64,000 bases of DNA from Amylostereum areolatum (GCA_012932865.1 SAXG01000029.1:434001-498000); one strand, 5' to 3'; shown: positions 28,357-39,330, counted from the stretch's first letter. A program made the numbers and translations. Notes: generated from the letters alone by a model not told the origin.

Positions 28357-29172
28357 ATGTGTGAAGTTGCTGATGAGGGCACCGGTGATGAGAGCGTTCA
28401 CTATGACAGCGATGGCGATGGGACGGATGAGGACAAGCATGATGATCACCTGGAGGTCGTGAACACCGAGTTTGAGGGAAACCAGGCAGGACCCGAAGAT
28501 GAGCTTGGGGAAGACCTCTCTGCGGCGAGGTTTGACGTGGATGCCCCCGGAGATTTTATGCTGTGCGGGATCATTGGTGATATGCATTTGGGCGACACCA
28601 GCATCAATGACAAGTCGCTCGCTCACGTTGGTGACGCCGATGGTTCATGGGGTCGTCGTCCTAGCAATTGCGCCTCCATCGCCGCTGTCGTAGATGATGA
28701 GACCGAAGCCGATCCGGAGCGTATGTACCGTATAGTCGAGAATGTGTTCACGGTACTAACACATCTTCTAACAGGGTCAGATATGCAGGCATCATTACAA
28801 GCAGCTGACAACGACGTACCCAATAGCCTCGTGCCTCCGCAAAACCCACCACAAGTCGCCGTTGAACACATCCTTCACGCATCAATAGTCGAGGGTGCAC
28901 CAACGCGATCTGGAAAGAAGCGGAAAGGGCGTGATTTGGCCGACTTGGGCTTGTGCTTGTGCGGAGAGCGTGCTGCGGGGGGTTCGGGATCGATAAAGTG
29001 CCAATGTTCTGGCTGTGAAACACAATGGGTAAGCTTCAGCCGACATCAGGAGTGCCCGCGAACTGACGGGGGTGCATTGCAGTACCACTTACATTGTGTT
29101 GAGCTCGAGATGGCTCCCAAGAGGTGGACCTGTGAGTCGTGTGGACCTTCAGTTCAACAGAAGCGTCGATAA
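28357..29172 (+). CDS. Small PHD-finger protein
   Basis: The ATG at 28,357 has a strong context (AACAAAATG). Two introns of 54 bp each are visible: 28,721-28,774 (GTATGT, CTAAC, ACAG) and 29,029-29,082 (GTAAGC, CTGAC, GCAG). The predicted product is about 235 aa: an acidic Asp/Glu-rich N-terminal half, a short basic patch (GKKRKGRD) and a C-terminal PHD finger. Splicing brings the CQCSGCETQW half next to YHLHC, giving the C4-H-C3 pattern, and the motif ends RWTCESC. PHD fingers read histone tails; here the protein may belong to the transposon-rich context. Unspliced, the finger would be broken by an 18-residue insert. Confidence 0.7.
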   Translation: MCEVADEGTGDESVHYDSDGDGTDEDKHDDHLEVVNTEFEGNQAGPEDELGEDLSAARFDVDAPGDFMLCGIIGDMHLGDTSINDKSLAHVGDADGSWGRRPSNCASIAAVVDDETEADPERMYRIVENVFTVLTHLLTGSDMQASLQAADNDVPNSLVPPQNPPQVAVEHILHASIVEGAPTRSGKKRKGRDLADLGLCLCGERAAGGSGSIKCQCSGCETQWVSFSRHQECPRTDGGALQYHLHCVELEMAPKRWTCESCGPSVQQKRR

Positions 29173-29879
29173 CTCGAATTCCGGGTTGCAGACGGGAAAG
29201 AATCAGTGCTCTCGTTGACGCAATGCGTGGGGAACGTTGGGGAGGATGAGAGGAGTGTAGAGAGAATGTGGGGAAGACCAAGAGCCCAGGAATTTCCCTT
29301 TATAGACATGTGCCTGATGATGTACCTACTTAGTTAGACCCCCGACGGCAAACCTGAAAATAAGGACCCGGTGTCTTTTTTTCCCATCCCGAGACCCCCT
29401 TGGTGGGAAATTTGCTGAAGACCTTTGTTGAGCTTTGTTGGGGCGCAGCAAAGCGTACTGAGCTGCGCATTTTGCATCGTTTCTGCCTTCGTTACCCCAA
29501 TTTTGGATTCCGGTCGATTGCCGTCCTTTCACATCATCGTTGTGCAAACCAACAAGCTTGCCATCATCATGTAAGGCCTTTTGTGCCCCTCTCCATGCAC
29601 CCCTTGCTGCTGCATCAGCCAAATACCATTTATGACTAAGGCTCCAACTGTTTAGTTTATGTTTACTTGGTGGGGAGTGGGCCATTGCGTGCATGGCAGT
29701 ACGGTTCCCTCATTTTTTTTTCTTTGCAATACATTATCTACAGTCTCCACATAAAGACATACATTTATTCATAGGTATATGATACAGAAGCATGTGAATA
29801 TCCACACTTCACTTCTCTGAGATGTGTGAGTGTACACATGTTCATATGTTTTTGTGTTGAGATAAGGGAGCATACAAGT
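29173..29879. other. Intergenic, no gene recognised
   Basis: Contains short open frames only, none with conserved motifs, and poly-T tracts near 29,373 and 29,712. Confidence 0.5.
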
Positions 29880-30290
29880 GCTCACGCCATTTTGTGTTGG
29901 GTGCGGGAGCGCACAAGTGCTCATGCCATTTTGTGTTGGGTGTGGGAGCATGCCAGTGCTCACACCATTTTGTGTTGGGTGCGGGAGCACGCAAGTGCTC
30001 ATGCCATTTTGTGTTGGGTGTGGGAGCGCGCCAGCGCTCACACTATTTTGTGTTGGAGCACGCAAGTGCTCATGCCATTTTGTGTTGAGTGCGGGAGCTC
30101 GCAAGCGCCTACACCATTTTGTGTTGGGTGTGGGAGCGCGCAAGCGCTCACGCCATTTTGTGTTGGGTGTGGGAGCACACAAGCGCTCACGCCATTTTGT
30201 GTTGGGTGTGGGAGCATGTCAGCGCTCACGCCATTTTGTGTTGGGTGCGGGAGCGCGCAAGCGCTCACACCATTTTGTGGAAGGGTTTCG
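29880..30290 (+). repeat. 39-bp minisatellite
   Basis: About eleven copies of a 39-bp unit centred on CCATTTTGTGTTGGGTG, with one shortened copy near 30,043-30,073. As 39 is a multiple of three, all frames stay open and encode 13-residue repeats (for example ARKRSRHFVLGVG). Unit-to-unit changes are mostly in the GCGCAAGCGCTCAC part, itself an imperfect palindrome. Confidence 0.88.
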
Positions 30291-31150
30291 GATGGCGGAG
30301 GCAGCAACTGAGAAGAGCCGGTGGCCACATTGGCAAGAAACGGGGGAGGGAACTGGGGAGGTAGTGAGGGCGAGGGAGAAGGGGGACCGGCACGCGGGCG
30401 CAGGCGGCTTGAGGCAGCGGGCGCGGGCGCGGGTGGCTTGAGGGCGTGGGTGTCGAGGGTGCACGGGGATAGGTGACAACAGTGTGCAGGCATGCGCAGC
30501 GAGAGGACGCGCACCGGCGCTGAGGGCGCAGACACTGAGGGCACGTGGCGGCGGGCGGCTTGAGGGCGCGGGGGTGCGCGCTGAGGGTGAGCTGGGGTAG
30601 GCATCAAGCGTCGAAGGCGCGGACGCGTGGGCGAAGGCTGTTGAAGGGGGGTGTCGAAAGCGCGGGCACGTTGAGGGTGTGGGCGTGTGCGCATTGAGGG
30701 TGCAGGCGCATGCATGTCGAGAACGCGGGCGCATGTCGAGAACACAGGCACGCGTCAAGAATGCGGGCACGTGGGTGTCGAGAGCGTGGGTGCACGAGCG
30801 TTGAGAGCACGAGTGTTGAGAGCGCAACCATTGAGAGCGCAAGCATTGAGAGCGCAAGCGCATGAGCCTCGAGGGTGTGGGGGCGTCAATGGAGGGGAGA
30901 TGAGGAGACGAGGACTCAGGAGGAGGAGGAGGAAAATGACGTGTCACGTCTCGGCAGTTGCCGAGGGGCCACGTCGCGAGCGCACATGGATTGCTGAAAG
31001 CATGACATATTTTCGAGCCGCATTTTGAAACACGGCCTGAAAATACGTCATGATCTTGCTGGTTGCACCGGCGAGAACGACACGAATTCCTCTTTGGGAA
31101 CACGTCTCGGGATTTGCCAAAACACCCTTCCAATGAGGAAGTCGCGTCTT
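30291..31150. repeat. GC-rich degenerate repeats
   Basis: G/C-rich sequence built of GAGAACGCGGGCGC-like and GAGAGCGCAAGC-like units follows the minisatellite up to about 30,900. Long open frames on the minus strand are Pro/Arg/Ala/His rich and look like by-products of composition. 30,930-31,150 is unique sequence without a recognised gene. Confidence 0.6.
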
Positions 31151-31379
31151 TCTCATCACCAACCTCCACCTCGTCCCTCGTCCCTCTCCTCTCCTCCGCC
31201 CCTGTCCTTCCTCAACACGTCTAACAATGCTCTCAATTTCCAGCGCCGCCGCCGCCGCCACCCTCTTTCCGCATCCAATGAGGCCTTTCCGGAGACTTAG
31301 CAGACAAGCCGCGCCCCAGGTGTGTTCTCCCTCCTTGCCCTCGCCCCTTGCCGCAGCTGGCCCTTGCCCCTTGCCGCCA

Positions 31380-31452
31380 CCTGCCCTCACCTTTGCCTTT
31401 GCCCTCGCCCTCACCCTCACCCTCACCCTCGCCCTCACCCTCACCCTCGACT
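31380..31452. repeat. CCCTCA/CCCTCG hexamer array
   Basis: About ten consecutive CCCTCR hexamers. It looks telomere-like at first sight but lacks the canonical CCCTAA unit and is interstitial. Confidence 0.8.
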
Positions 31453-31480
31453 GCCCTCGTCTCTGCCGTCTTCCGTGTGC

Positions 31481-31516
31481 GCAAGGATGCCATCACGCCA
31501 GTGATGACATCCTTGC
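31481..31516. repeat. Inverted repeat (hairpin 1)
   Basis: GCAAGGATG and CATCCTTGC arms enclose a further CATCAC/GTGATG pair, giving a near-perfect 36-bp palindrome two bases from the next hairpin. Confidence 0.7.
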
Positions 31517-31518
31517 CT

Positions 31519-31586
31519 GCACGTGGTATGACGATTTCCAGAGCCCATTCTTGAGAATGGGCTCCGGAAATCGTCATACCACGTGC
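31519..31586. repeat. Inverted repeat (hairpin 2)
   Basis: A 68-bp palindrome: 33-base arms beginning GCACGTGGTATGACG, with one mismatch, around a two-base centre. It ends 15 bp before the hAT terminus. Possibly a relic of a small foldback element. Confidence 0.8.
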
Positions 31587-31601
31587 TTGTGTGTGCCGCA
31601 C

Positions 31602-31780
31602 CCCAGAGCTCTTCACGAGTATATCCACGGATATACCCATATCCGTGAGACAGGTACCCATGGTGTCCCAGACCACTACCCACATCTGTACGGGTATCAG
31701 GCACACAGATACCTGGATCCGCGGATGCTGAAACCCGTGCGGATACGGGTATCAGAGGTACCCGTTGTGCCTGAATAAAA
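31602..31780 (+). repeat. hAT left terminal and subterminal repeats
   Basis: A TIR followed by clustered GGATA, ACGGGTATC and GGTACCCG motifs in both orientations, typical of transposase binding sites in hAT ends. Confidence 0.75.
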
Positions 31781-31920
31781 TGACATCATTGCCAGCCTGG
31801 ATTCGGCCCGACTCACCCGACTCACCCGACTCACCCAACCACCTTGCCAAGGAACTCACTAGACCTGCCATGCAAGGGAAAACAGTCAATGTATTGAGTC
31901 CATAAAGCAGAGATACAAAA

Positions 31921-34049
31921 TCAGAGACCCCGACATGCACGACAATTCCAACTGTAGGTACGAGGGGATGGGAGCAAGGGGAGAGGGAAAGAACCCCGAC
32001 GGAAACAACTATATACATAAAACTGAAGCAGTCCGTGTTTGTACCTATTCAAAACCTTCATATCCGTAATAGAATCAAAGTCGACCTCATCAAGCTTGAG
32101 GCCCATCTCGCTGAAAATGTAGAATGTCTCGAGCTCAGAAACGTACGCACTAAAAAAATCACGGAGTGCCTTCACCCAACCTCTCCTCTCTTTCACCTCC
32201 GTCAACTCCTATCCTCGCAACCCGTGCCGACCGTTGAACAAAACAACACGCTCAACGGCAGCCATAAGCGCGGCTCGTGTCTCCGATGTTCGATCCAAAT
32301 CCGGATCATAGAAAGCAAGATAGCAGTCAACAGAGAACGGACACGCACTGGGGAGGCGACCATCCGCTGCAAGGGATGAGAGATCAATCAGGAGTGACTC
32401 CTCAACCACGCGGAATGCGATTGAGTAGAGGAGATCACCATCTCCCTCCAGCATTGTGGTGGTCACATCGCACCCACAGTCAAGACTAATTGATGGGTCA
32501 TCGAGGACGCCCTTGCACAGCGCGTCGGACATTGCTGTACCAAAAACTTTGGCACCACCATACACATGAAACTTGAGGGGGTCGTACATGCTCGCCTTCT
32601 CCATTGGCCAGCAGTCATGCTTGAAGTACTGATCGCCTAATATAGCCTGCCAAGCCTCCGTCAATAGTGGGTAGATGACGGGGTCGGTTCGAGCTAAAGT
32701 AACACACCGCAGGAGGTGGGGCCAGAGAGTTACGAGGAGGGAGAAGAACCAAAGTTGTTTTTTACAGTTCAGGGACCCCAGAGGATGTGGATAGGGGGGA
32801 AATACCAGGATTGCAGGTTGTCGTGCTGAACGAAGTGGTTCATGTCAACGTCGGAGAACGCGCGCATGTAGCACTCAACAGGGGGGAGGATGTACGACGG
32901 ATGTGGTGACATGTTGGAGAGTCGACGAAGCTCCTCGTTCCAGTACGGCAAGGCGCCTGCTTTGAAGCCGTCAAACATGGGGTACTTCGTGCGAAGTCGT
33001 GCACGCTCTATGTCGAAGTCAGCTCCAAGCCATACCGAGAATGAACACGTTAGCTTACCAGCTTCTTCGCGCTCATGATCCACCCGCTTTTGCACCATAG
33101 ACGTTGAGGGCACATATACATCAGACCGAGCAAGCGCGCCGTGAGCCTGACGCTCAAACTCCGTGTACAAAGCGGTCTGGGGTGGATAGAACCACTGTGG
33201 CAAGTTGTGGGGGGTGGTTTGTCCTGATTGAGGGATGTTGAGTATTAGAAACAGGTGAGATTGGCAGTGCTTACTTTCAAGAGAGACGGTGAAGAGATTT
33301 CACATTTGAACATCTTGACAGACTTCTTGTTGTCCAACTGCCACAGAGATGTTGGGACCACGATGTAGGCAGGGAGACCGCGGCAACCGAAAGACATGTA
33401 CAGGCGCATCTCTCTATCTGAGAATATAGAGCCGCGGAAGACGTGCCCGGAGAGGGGGGGGGGTTTGATCCAAGTAAAAAATGGACCACCAGTCAAAGAA
33501 GGCTGTCAACTCTAGGAGCGCACGCTGGAGGGCACGGTAGGCATGCACAAATTTGGCCCAAGATGTTACACAGGTGATGAGAACACTGTACGTGTCGGTG
33601 GCCCTTTGCATCGCGAGATTGGGTGGGATGACGTGGTCCAAAGTCCCATCGGTCTGCGCGCGTTCGCAGAGGGCCGCGCGAATTTGGCCAAAGCGCTGCC
33701 GGGTTTCATCGAGGACCGAGCGGAGGGCAGTTTGAGCATCGTGCCGGAGAATATGTTCGCCGGGCTTGTCGGAGCCCTGCCACATTAGCTTGATGGGCGG
33801 GGCAGTGAGTGGGGTATCGGGGGTACCACCAACGCGGGAGTGGAGGAAAGCCAAGTAAGGCGCGGCGTGGTCGAAAGGCTGGGGCTCCAAAGCCCAATCG
33901 CGTGGGCCCCAGTCGCCGAGTGCACCAACAGAGAGCGGGGGGTAGAACTGCGGGGGGACCGGGACGCGCTCCGTGTTCACAATGACAATTGTCGTTGTTG
34001 GTGACCACGCGTGTGTATAGCGGTAGGGGAACGGGAACGGGTCAGGCAT
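31921..34049 (-). pseudogene. Multi-exon gene of unknown function inside the hAT element, probably decayed
   Basis: Coding exons run from ATG 34,049 (right after a CTAAC...TGTAG acceptor-like sequence, so an upstream exon is possible) to a stop at 31,921. One clear intron is 33,224-33,274. A conserved-looking block ends FFDWWSIFYLDQ (near 33,500). The frame then breaks in a run of ten G (plus strand, about 33,454-33,463) and continues as SGHVFRGSIFSDREMRLY. Further frame changes near 32,780 and 32,210 are needed. I recognise it as resembling a large Agaricomycete family of unannotated proteins often near transposases; function unknown. Confidence 0.5.
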
Positions 34050-34436
34050 CTACAATATGTTAGACACAAGTGCGCGCGCAAAGAACAGGCTTGATGAGCA
34101 TGCAAAAACACGTAAGTCGGCGGAAATACGCGATTGATACAATGGAGACGCACCGAGTCGTTGGGCACCGGGCGGCAGGGTGACGAGGGGTGAACAAACG
34201 CGCACGTTAGTACGTGATCATGATAGAGTCGAACGGAACGCACCTGTGCTGACAGAGATGTCAGACAATGGTGAGGCCAACTTGAGCGGGGTGACGGATA
34301 GGCCAACTTGGGCGGTAAATGAGGGGGGAGACGAGGAGATGTGGAAGGGGGAGAGGTTGAAGTTGAAGTTGTGCCGGCGCGTCGCGATGCGTTGACGTGG
34401 CAAGTCGAAGTCGCGACTTCGAAGCTTGTTCGGAAA

Positions 34437-34475
34437 AACCCGTGGGTACCCGGCGGGCCGGCGGGTACCTGCCAG
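34437..34475. repeat. Internal copy of hAT subterminal motif
   Basis: A GC-rich palindromic stretch with ACCCGTGGGTACC and GCGGGTACC, matching the subterminal motifs at both element ends. It lies in the gap between the two divergent genes, beside a TATAAA sequence (near 34,480). Confidence 0.55.
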
Positions 34476-34489
34476 CAAATATAAACTTG

Positions 34490-35328
34490 TCCCTCATGCG
34501 CTGGCCCGCTTTCCCCCTCCCCATTCTCGTTCCCTTTCATCATGCGCACACCCCCTTCGTCATCTCTACTCCCAACGTTGTCATCCACATTCCCAAGGAG
34601 ACTCTTGCCGGCACGGTTTGACAAATGTCTGCCTGTAGCTATGCTACTGCCGGCAGAGTTCTCCTCCCCCCTCGTTTCGGACCCCCTCCCGGATACCCAT
34701 TCGGATTCGCGCGCAAATATTGTACGTGTTCCGGCCGCTCATCTTGCACCTTTGCCTCGTGTTGTGGTGTATCGCTAACGGCTGCACGAATTAACAGGCG
34801 GTCACCAGGGCAGAATAGCGCGAATGAGCGGAGGGTGCGTGGTGTCCACTTTGTCCACATTCTTTTCTCACTTTTATTACTTGTTTGCGGTGGGATGATG
34901 GTCCACGATGTCGAGTGTTCCCTCGTTGGGTTGTTGGTGCGTTTACCATTTCTTTCTTTTTGTTTTCTCTGAGTTACTGATGCTCGCGTCTCCTAGCATA
35001 TAAAAGTAGCATGTTGTAGAGCACTGTGAATATGTCTCTTTCTCCCCTCCTGAACCCCGTCCCTGTTCTGTGTCCAGCCAAGCAATCAGCTCGCTGTCAC
35101 CGTTGTTCATGCCAACGAGCCTCTCATCCTCTACCTCGTCCTCATCTGTGTCCTCCGTGTCGTCCACGCACTCTCAGTGTTCCACTCCTTGTTCATCCCC
35201 GTCTCCCTCGACTAATTTCCTTCCGAGTTTACATTCCGTGTCCCCGTCCCCCTCGCCGCCCCCCTCTTCATCATCACTGCCGATACCCCTAGATCTCTTA
35301 TTAAAGCTCGACGACTTCATTACTGACC
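34490..35328 (+). other. Region between the divergent hAT-borne genes
   Basis: Contains the likely promoter region of the transposase. A short open frame (34,625-34,972) with a possible intron (donor GTACGT near 34,720, acceptor AACAG near 34,797) may be a 5' exon or a tiny gene. No motif supports either. Confidence 0.3.
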
Positions 35329-38024
35329 ATGTCGAAGCGGAAGCAACAAGTGCAGGCGGTGTCGAAGGTGTCGTCTGTGTCCGCTGTCTTGCGCACACCC
35401 TCCATATCAACGCCACGGAGCTCGCCACCAGCGGAGGATTCACCACCGCCGAAGAAGAGGAAGCAGGCCCAGACATTTGATGAGAAGTATGATGTTGAGA
35501 ACAACACGTATGAGGAGGTCCTTGGTACGTACCCTTTACATCTCGTCTCTGCACAATGCTAATGGTTATCTAGCTTTGCAGATGAAAGGATGGACATCGT
35601 CGTGCTATGACCACTTCTCGCTGCCACCCACAATTGACGTGAAGGATGGCAAAGTTTGTTACAAGTTCCATTGTAAAGTGTAAGTGGTGTTCAATGTCTT
35701 GCTACTACTACGCTGCTGACTGCCAAGCAGGCATCCTTTGACCTTTGTCCTCCGTGTCCGCACAGACAGCTCTACCAGCAACCTCCTCTCGCACACGCAG
35801 TCGTGTGGGGGTGAACCCGCCCCCGATCTCTCAATTTCTGCCTTTTCCCATGGCAGAACATACAGCCCTGAGCGTCTGTGTCTGTACACTGACCTCTGGG
35901 TCACCTGCTCCCACCGCCCCTTCGTCATCATTGAGGATGAGTACCTGGTCAAGATCCTCAAGATGTTCAACTCGGCGGCTGTGATACCCTCGGACTCGAT
36001 GGTTTCGCGCGATGTCAAGGAGATATATACTGTCTGCCAGGCCAATGTGAAGAAGTTCCTGCTGGTACGTGCTCCAATAGTTCTATGTAGCCTGGCTAAT
36101 AGTTACGAGTATAGGATCTGCCGGGAATGCATCATCTAGGACTTAACGGCTGGTCCTCTCCCAACGCGATTTCATTTCTTGGTGTCGTGGTTTATTTCCT
36201 TCACGATGGCGAGATGAAGTCAGTCATCCTTGACTTCATCCGCTTGACGGAGGCCCACACTGGGGAATACCTGGCCGAGCAGCTCCATATCTGCCTCAAG
36301 AAGTATGGGTTGGAGGAGAAGGTATGTTGCAGTGAAATCATGCTGCGAAGTCTTACTCATGTGTTGCAGTTCATCGCACTGGCGCTTGACAACGCGGCCA
36401 ACAACGACACTATGCTGCAAGAGCTTGATGTTGTCCTGCCTGAGGAGGCTGTGGGGGGGTCGACAACACGGGTGCGCTGCATCTGCCATGTCTTCAACCT
36501 GACTGTCAAGGTGTGTCAGTATCTCCGTGCTATTGTATCTCTGCTCACAACTTTGCAGGCCATCATCGGCAACTTCATGCGCAAGCGCACAGTGAAGCAG
36601 ATCAAAGCAGAGAAGGAGGGTGATGTCGCGGAGTCAAGCAAAGACAAAGACGGCAATGAGGGAGACATGCCTGATCTCGAGCCTGTCGATGATGACTTCG
36701 ATGATGACGAGGAGCCCGATGATGCCCGCGTTCAACATGATGACGACACCATTGAGCTCGTTGCCGCAGAGGTTGCCGCAGAGCTTGATATTTCGTCCAC
36801 TGAAAAGTGTAAAGCTTGCTCGGCCTTGAAAAAAATCACCAAGCTCTCGACGCGCATCCATTTCTCACCCACCCTCCGCATGGCCCTTCTCGCCCTATGT
36901 GTCAAGCACCGCACACCCTCTCGCATCCTCCTGCGTCCTGTTGCTACACGGTGGAACTCCGTGTCAGCCATGATTGGCAGTGCGCTCGACATCCGAGCCC
37001 CGATCAATGCTCTTGTGGCACAGGATAAGTACAAGCTTCAGAAATGTGTCCTTGACGACAAGGAATGGTTGATGCTGGTCCAGCTCTACCCCGTCCTTCA
37101 GGTATGTCTTTTCTCCCTGTTGTTCATTGTTGTATAGTACTCACATTGTATGGCAGTGGTTCCTCCTCACGACGAAGCACATGGAACAAATGGGGAAACC
37201 CCTTCTCTTCCAAGTCATCCCTGCAATTGACTCTCTCACCAGCCGCCTCGAAGATACAGCGAGTAATTGCACCCTCAACATTGTTGTACGTGCAGCTGCA
37301 CTTTCAGGTGCGAAGGTGCTGAACAAGTACTACTCCAAGATGGATGAGTTCATTATGCCTCACATGGCAATGAGTACGTGTTGATCACCTGTTCTCTTTC
37401 TCTGTTGCTAACTACAAAATAGTGCTGCATCCGAAATACAAGTTCAGCTACTTCGTGCAGAAGGACTGGCCCCAGGAGTGGATTGACGAGGCGAAGACTA
37501 TCATGCGGCTACAATGGAAATGGTACAAACCAGACCCAATCGTTGTTGTTGACGAGCCATCATCAGTTAGTCTCATTGCTGACTTCTAGTATGTGTGCTA
37601 ATGTCTTTGCAGTCCCAGGTTGAGATCATGAATGATCTTTTCGACATGGATGTTGATGAGGCTCCTGTTGACGAGCTTGAAGAGTACATGTCTTCACCCC
37701 GTATCCCCACCGTCTCTGACCCAATCAGATACTGGAGGCAGTTCCTCCCTAGCCCGCTTGCACGCATGGCCCTTGATTTCCTCTCTGCCCCAGGTAAATC
37801 TTGATCTACTCTATCTTGATTTGTTTTACTCACATGACGTAGCATCATCAACAGATGTCGAGCGAGGCTTCTCCCGAGGTGGGTTGACTGTGACAAAGAA
37901 GCGGCATGCCCTGTCTGATGAGTCCATTCGGGCGTCGATAGTGTTAAGTTCATGGGTTGCTTCGGGCATAGGCGAGTTGGTTGTTGAAGATGACCTTCTC
38001 ACACTACAAGTTGAAGCGGGGTAA
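35329..38024 (+). CDS. hAT transposase, ten exons
   Basis: ATG 35,329; introns at 35,525-35,573, 35,680-35,730, 36,065-36,114, 36,322-36,369, 36,511-36,558, 37,102-37,156, 37,374-37,422, 37,566-37,612 and 37,794-37,842; stop TAA 38,022. A basic N-terminus is followed by a BED-type zinc finger (MKGWTSSCYDHF ... TSNLLSHTQSC), the RNase-H-like core, an inserted acidic helical region (about 36,600-36,800) and the C-terminal dimerisation region (DVERGFSRGG). The second acidic site (LALDNAANN) and the Glu of VERGFS are present. The first, normally Asp in D-x-W, reads LNGWSS, so Asp is replaced by Asn, which would block catalysis. All introns splice in phase without internal stops. Confidence 0.88.
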
Positions 38025-38244
38025 GAGCAGCACTATTATTGAGATTGATAAGGTGGCGGCCTCTTCTGATGAACTCTTACATATACATTTTCTCCTTGCA
38101 TTCTCATAATCACACTGTCCTTCATGTCCTCTACATTTGTTTACTCCATTGAATGGTCATCAGACCTTATTGTTATAATCTGGCATGATTTGAGTTCTGA
38201 GTTGGTTAAACTGGTAATTTTTTTTTCTCACGAGTGTGACAGGT

Positions 38245-38445
38245 TTCGACAGGTAACCCGTGGAGAATCTGACGGATTTCTGACAGGTACCTGCATGGGT
38301 TACCTGTAGGCCAGAAAGTACTACTCGTACTCTCACGGGTATTTCGGCGACGGATACTCGTATCCGCGGATGCCAATACCCGCGGATATGCCTGACGAGT
38401 ACTTGAATGGGTACTCACGGGTTTTGGTACCCATGAAGAGCTCTG
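38245..38445 (-). repeat. hAT right subterminal repeats and TIR
   Basis: Mirror of the left end: GGTAACCCGTGG, ACGGGTATTTCGG, CAATACCCGCGG and related motifs up to the TIR. Between 38,025 and 38,245 there is only non-coding sequence. Confidence 0.75.
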
Positions 38446-38453
38446 CCGCACCT

Positions 38454-39330
38454 GCAGCGCCCATGCCCGCACAACCCATGCCCGCACTTCCGCATGCCCC
38501 GCGCCCGCACGCCCGCATGCCCCGTGTACCCACTCACACATGCCCCGTGCACCCACTCACGCATGCCCCGCGCACCCACTCCCACTCGCCCACCACGCCC
38601 ACCACACCCGCCACACCCGCCACACCCGCGGACGGCCGTGCGCATGACAGCCGCATGGCGCACGCAACACACGGCAGCCCGCCCGCCCGCAATGCCCACA
38701 CACGGCCGCCCACCCGCAATGCCCACACACGGCCGCCCACCCGCAATGCCCACACACGGCCGCCCACCTGCAACGCACGCACGCCCACACGCAATGCCCG
38801 CAACACTCACATGCAAAGCCCGCGCACGTCCGCACATCCGCCCGCGACGCGCACGGCCGCTCACCCGCCCGCAATGCCTACAGCGCCCACGCATGGCCGC
38901 ACGGCCGCACGCTCGTGCCACTCTCCCTGTCCCCCGCCTTCCCTGTCCCCCGCTTTCGACGCCCGCATGCCTGCAATGCGCGCGCCTGCACTCAATGCAC
39001 CCGCCCGCAACGCACACCCCCGTGCTCAATGCCTCCCCCGCACCCTGCACACCCGCACACCCGCACACCCGCACACCCGCACACCCGCACACCCGCAACC
39101 TGCACCCCCACCCGCCACGCGCATGCCGGCGCTCAACGCACCCGCCCGCACTCAATGCGCCTGCCCGTAACATGCGCGCACGCCCGCCCACCTTCAACGT
39201 ACAAGGCCGCGCCTTAACCCTGGACGTGCATGTCCACGCACCCTTGGCCACACGCCCGACCGACGTTGCTTGCGCGTCGCGCGAGCACGCGGGTCGTGCG
39301 TGTATATGCCGTGGAGGGCATATGCATAGG
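38454..39330. repeat. GC-rich CCCGCA/CGCAC repeats
   Basis: Degenerate C-rich array. It includes three copies of a 27-bp unit (CCGCCCACCCGCAATGCCC...) at about 38,690-38,770 and a run of CGCACACC decamers near 39,050-39,095. The open frames on both strands are Pro/His/Arg or Gly/Arg/Cys rich and not credible genes. The hAT element inserted at its left edge. Confidence 0.75.

Larger units (their letters stand above)
31602..38445. mobile_element. hAT-family DNA transposon carrying an extra gene
   Basis: The termini are inverted: CAGAGCTCTTCACG at 31,602 and the same motif, CAGAGCTCTTCATG, inward from 38,445. They are flanked by an 8-bp duplication, CCGCACCC (31,594-31,601) and CCGCACCT (38,446-38,453), the TSD length of hAT. 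Both subterminal regions are dense in ACGGGTA/TACCCGT-type motifs. The element is 6,844 bp and holds the transposase (35,329-38,024, plus) and a second multi-exon gene on the minus strand (31,921-34,049). Confidence 0.88.

Noticed and set aside
29880..30290. CRISPR-like array
   Set aside because: Repeat units are contiguous with no unique spacers, and the genome is fungal.
30038..30751. 237-codon ORF encoding repeated PTQNGVSA units
   Set aside because: It is the antisense reading of the 39-bp minisatellite.
30219..31169. 316-codon minus-strand ORF
   Set aside because: It runs through the minisatellite and GC-rich repeats, has no domain, and openness is explained by repeat periodicity.
31380..31452. 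Interstitial telomere
   Set aside because: Units are CCCTCA/CCCTCG, not CCCTAA, and the flanks are ordinary repeats.
35070..35480. Ser-rich ORF overlapping the start of the hAT transposase
   Set aside because: The frame beginning at 35,329 joins by clean introns to the BED finger and core; the Ser-rich frame leads nowhere.
38454..39330. Long Pro/His/Arg and Gly/Cys ORFs
   Set aside because: Products of the CCCGCA-type array in complementary frames.
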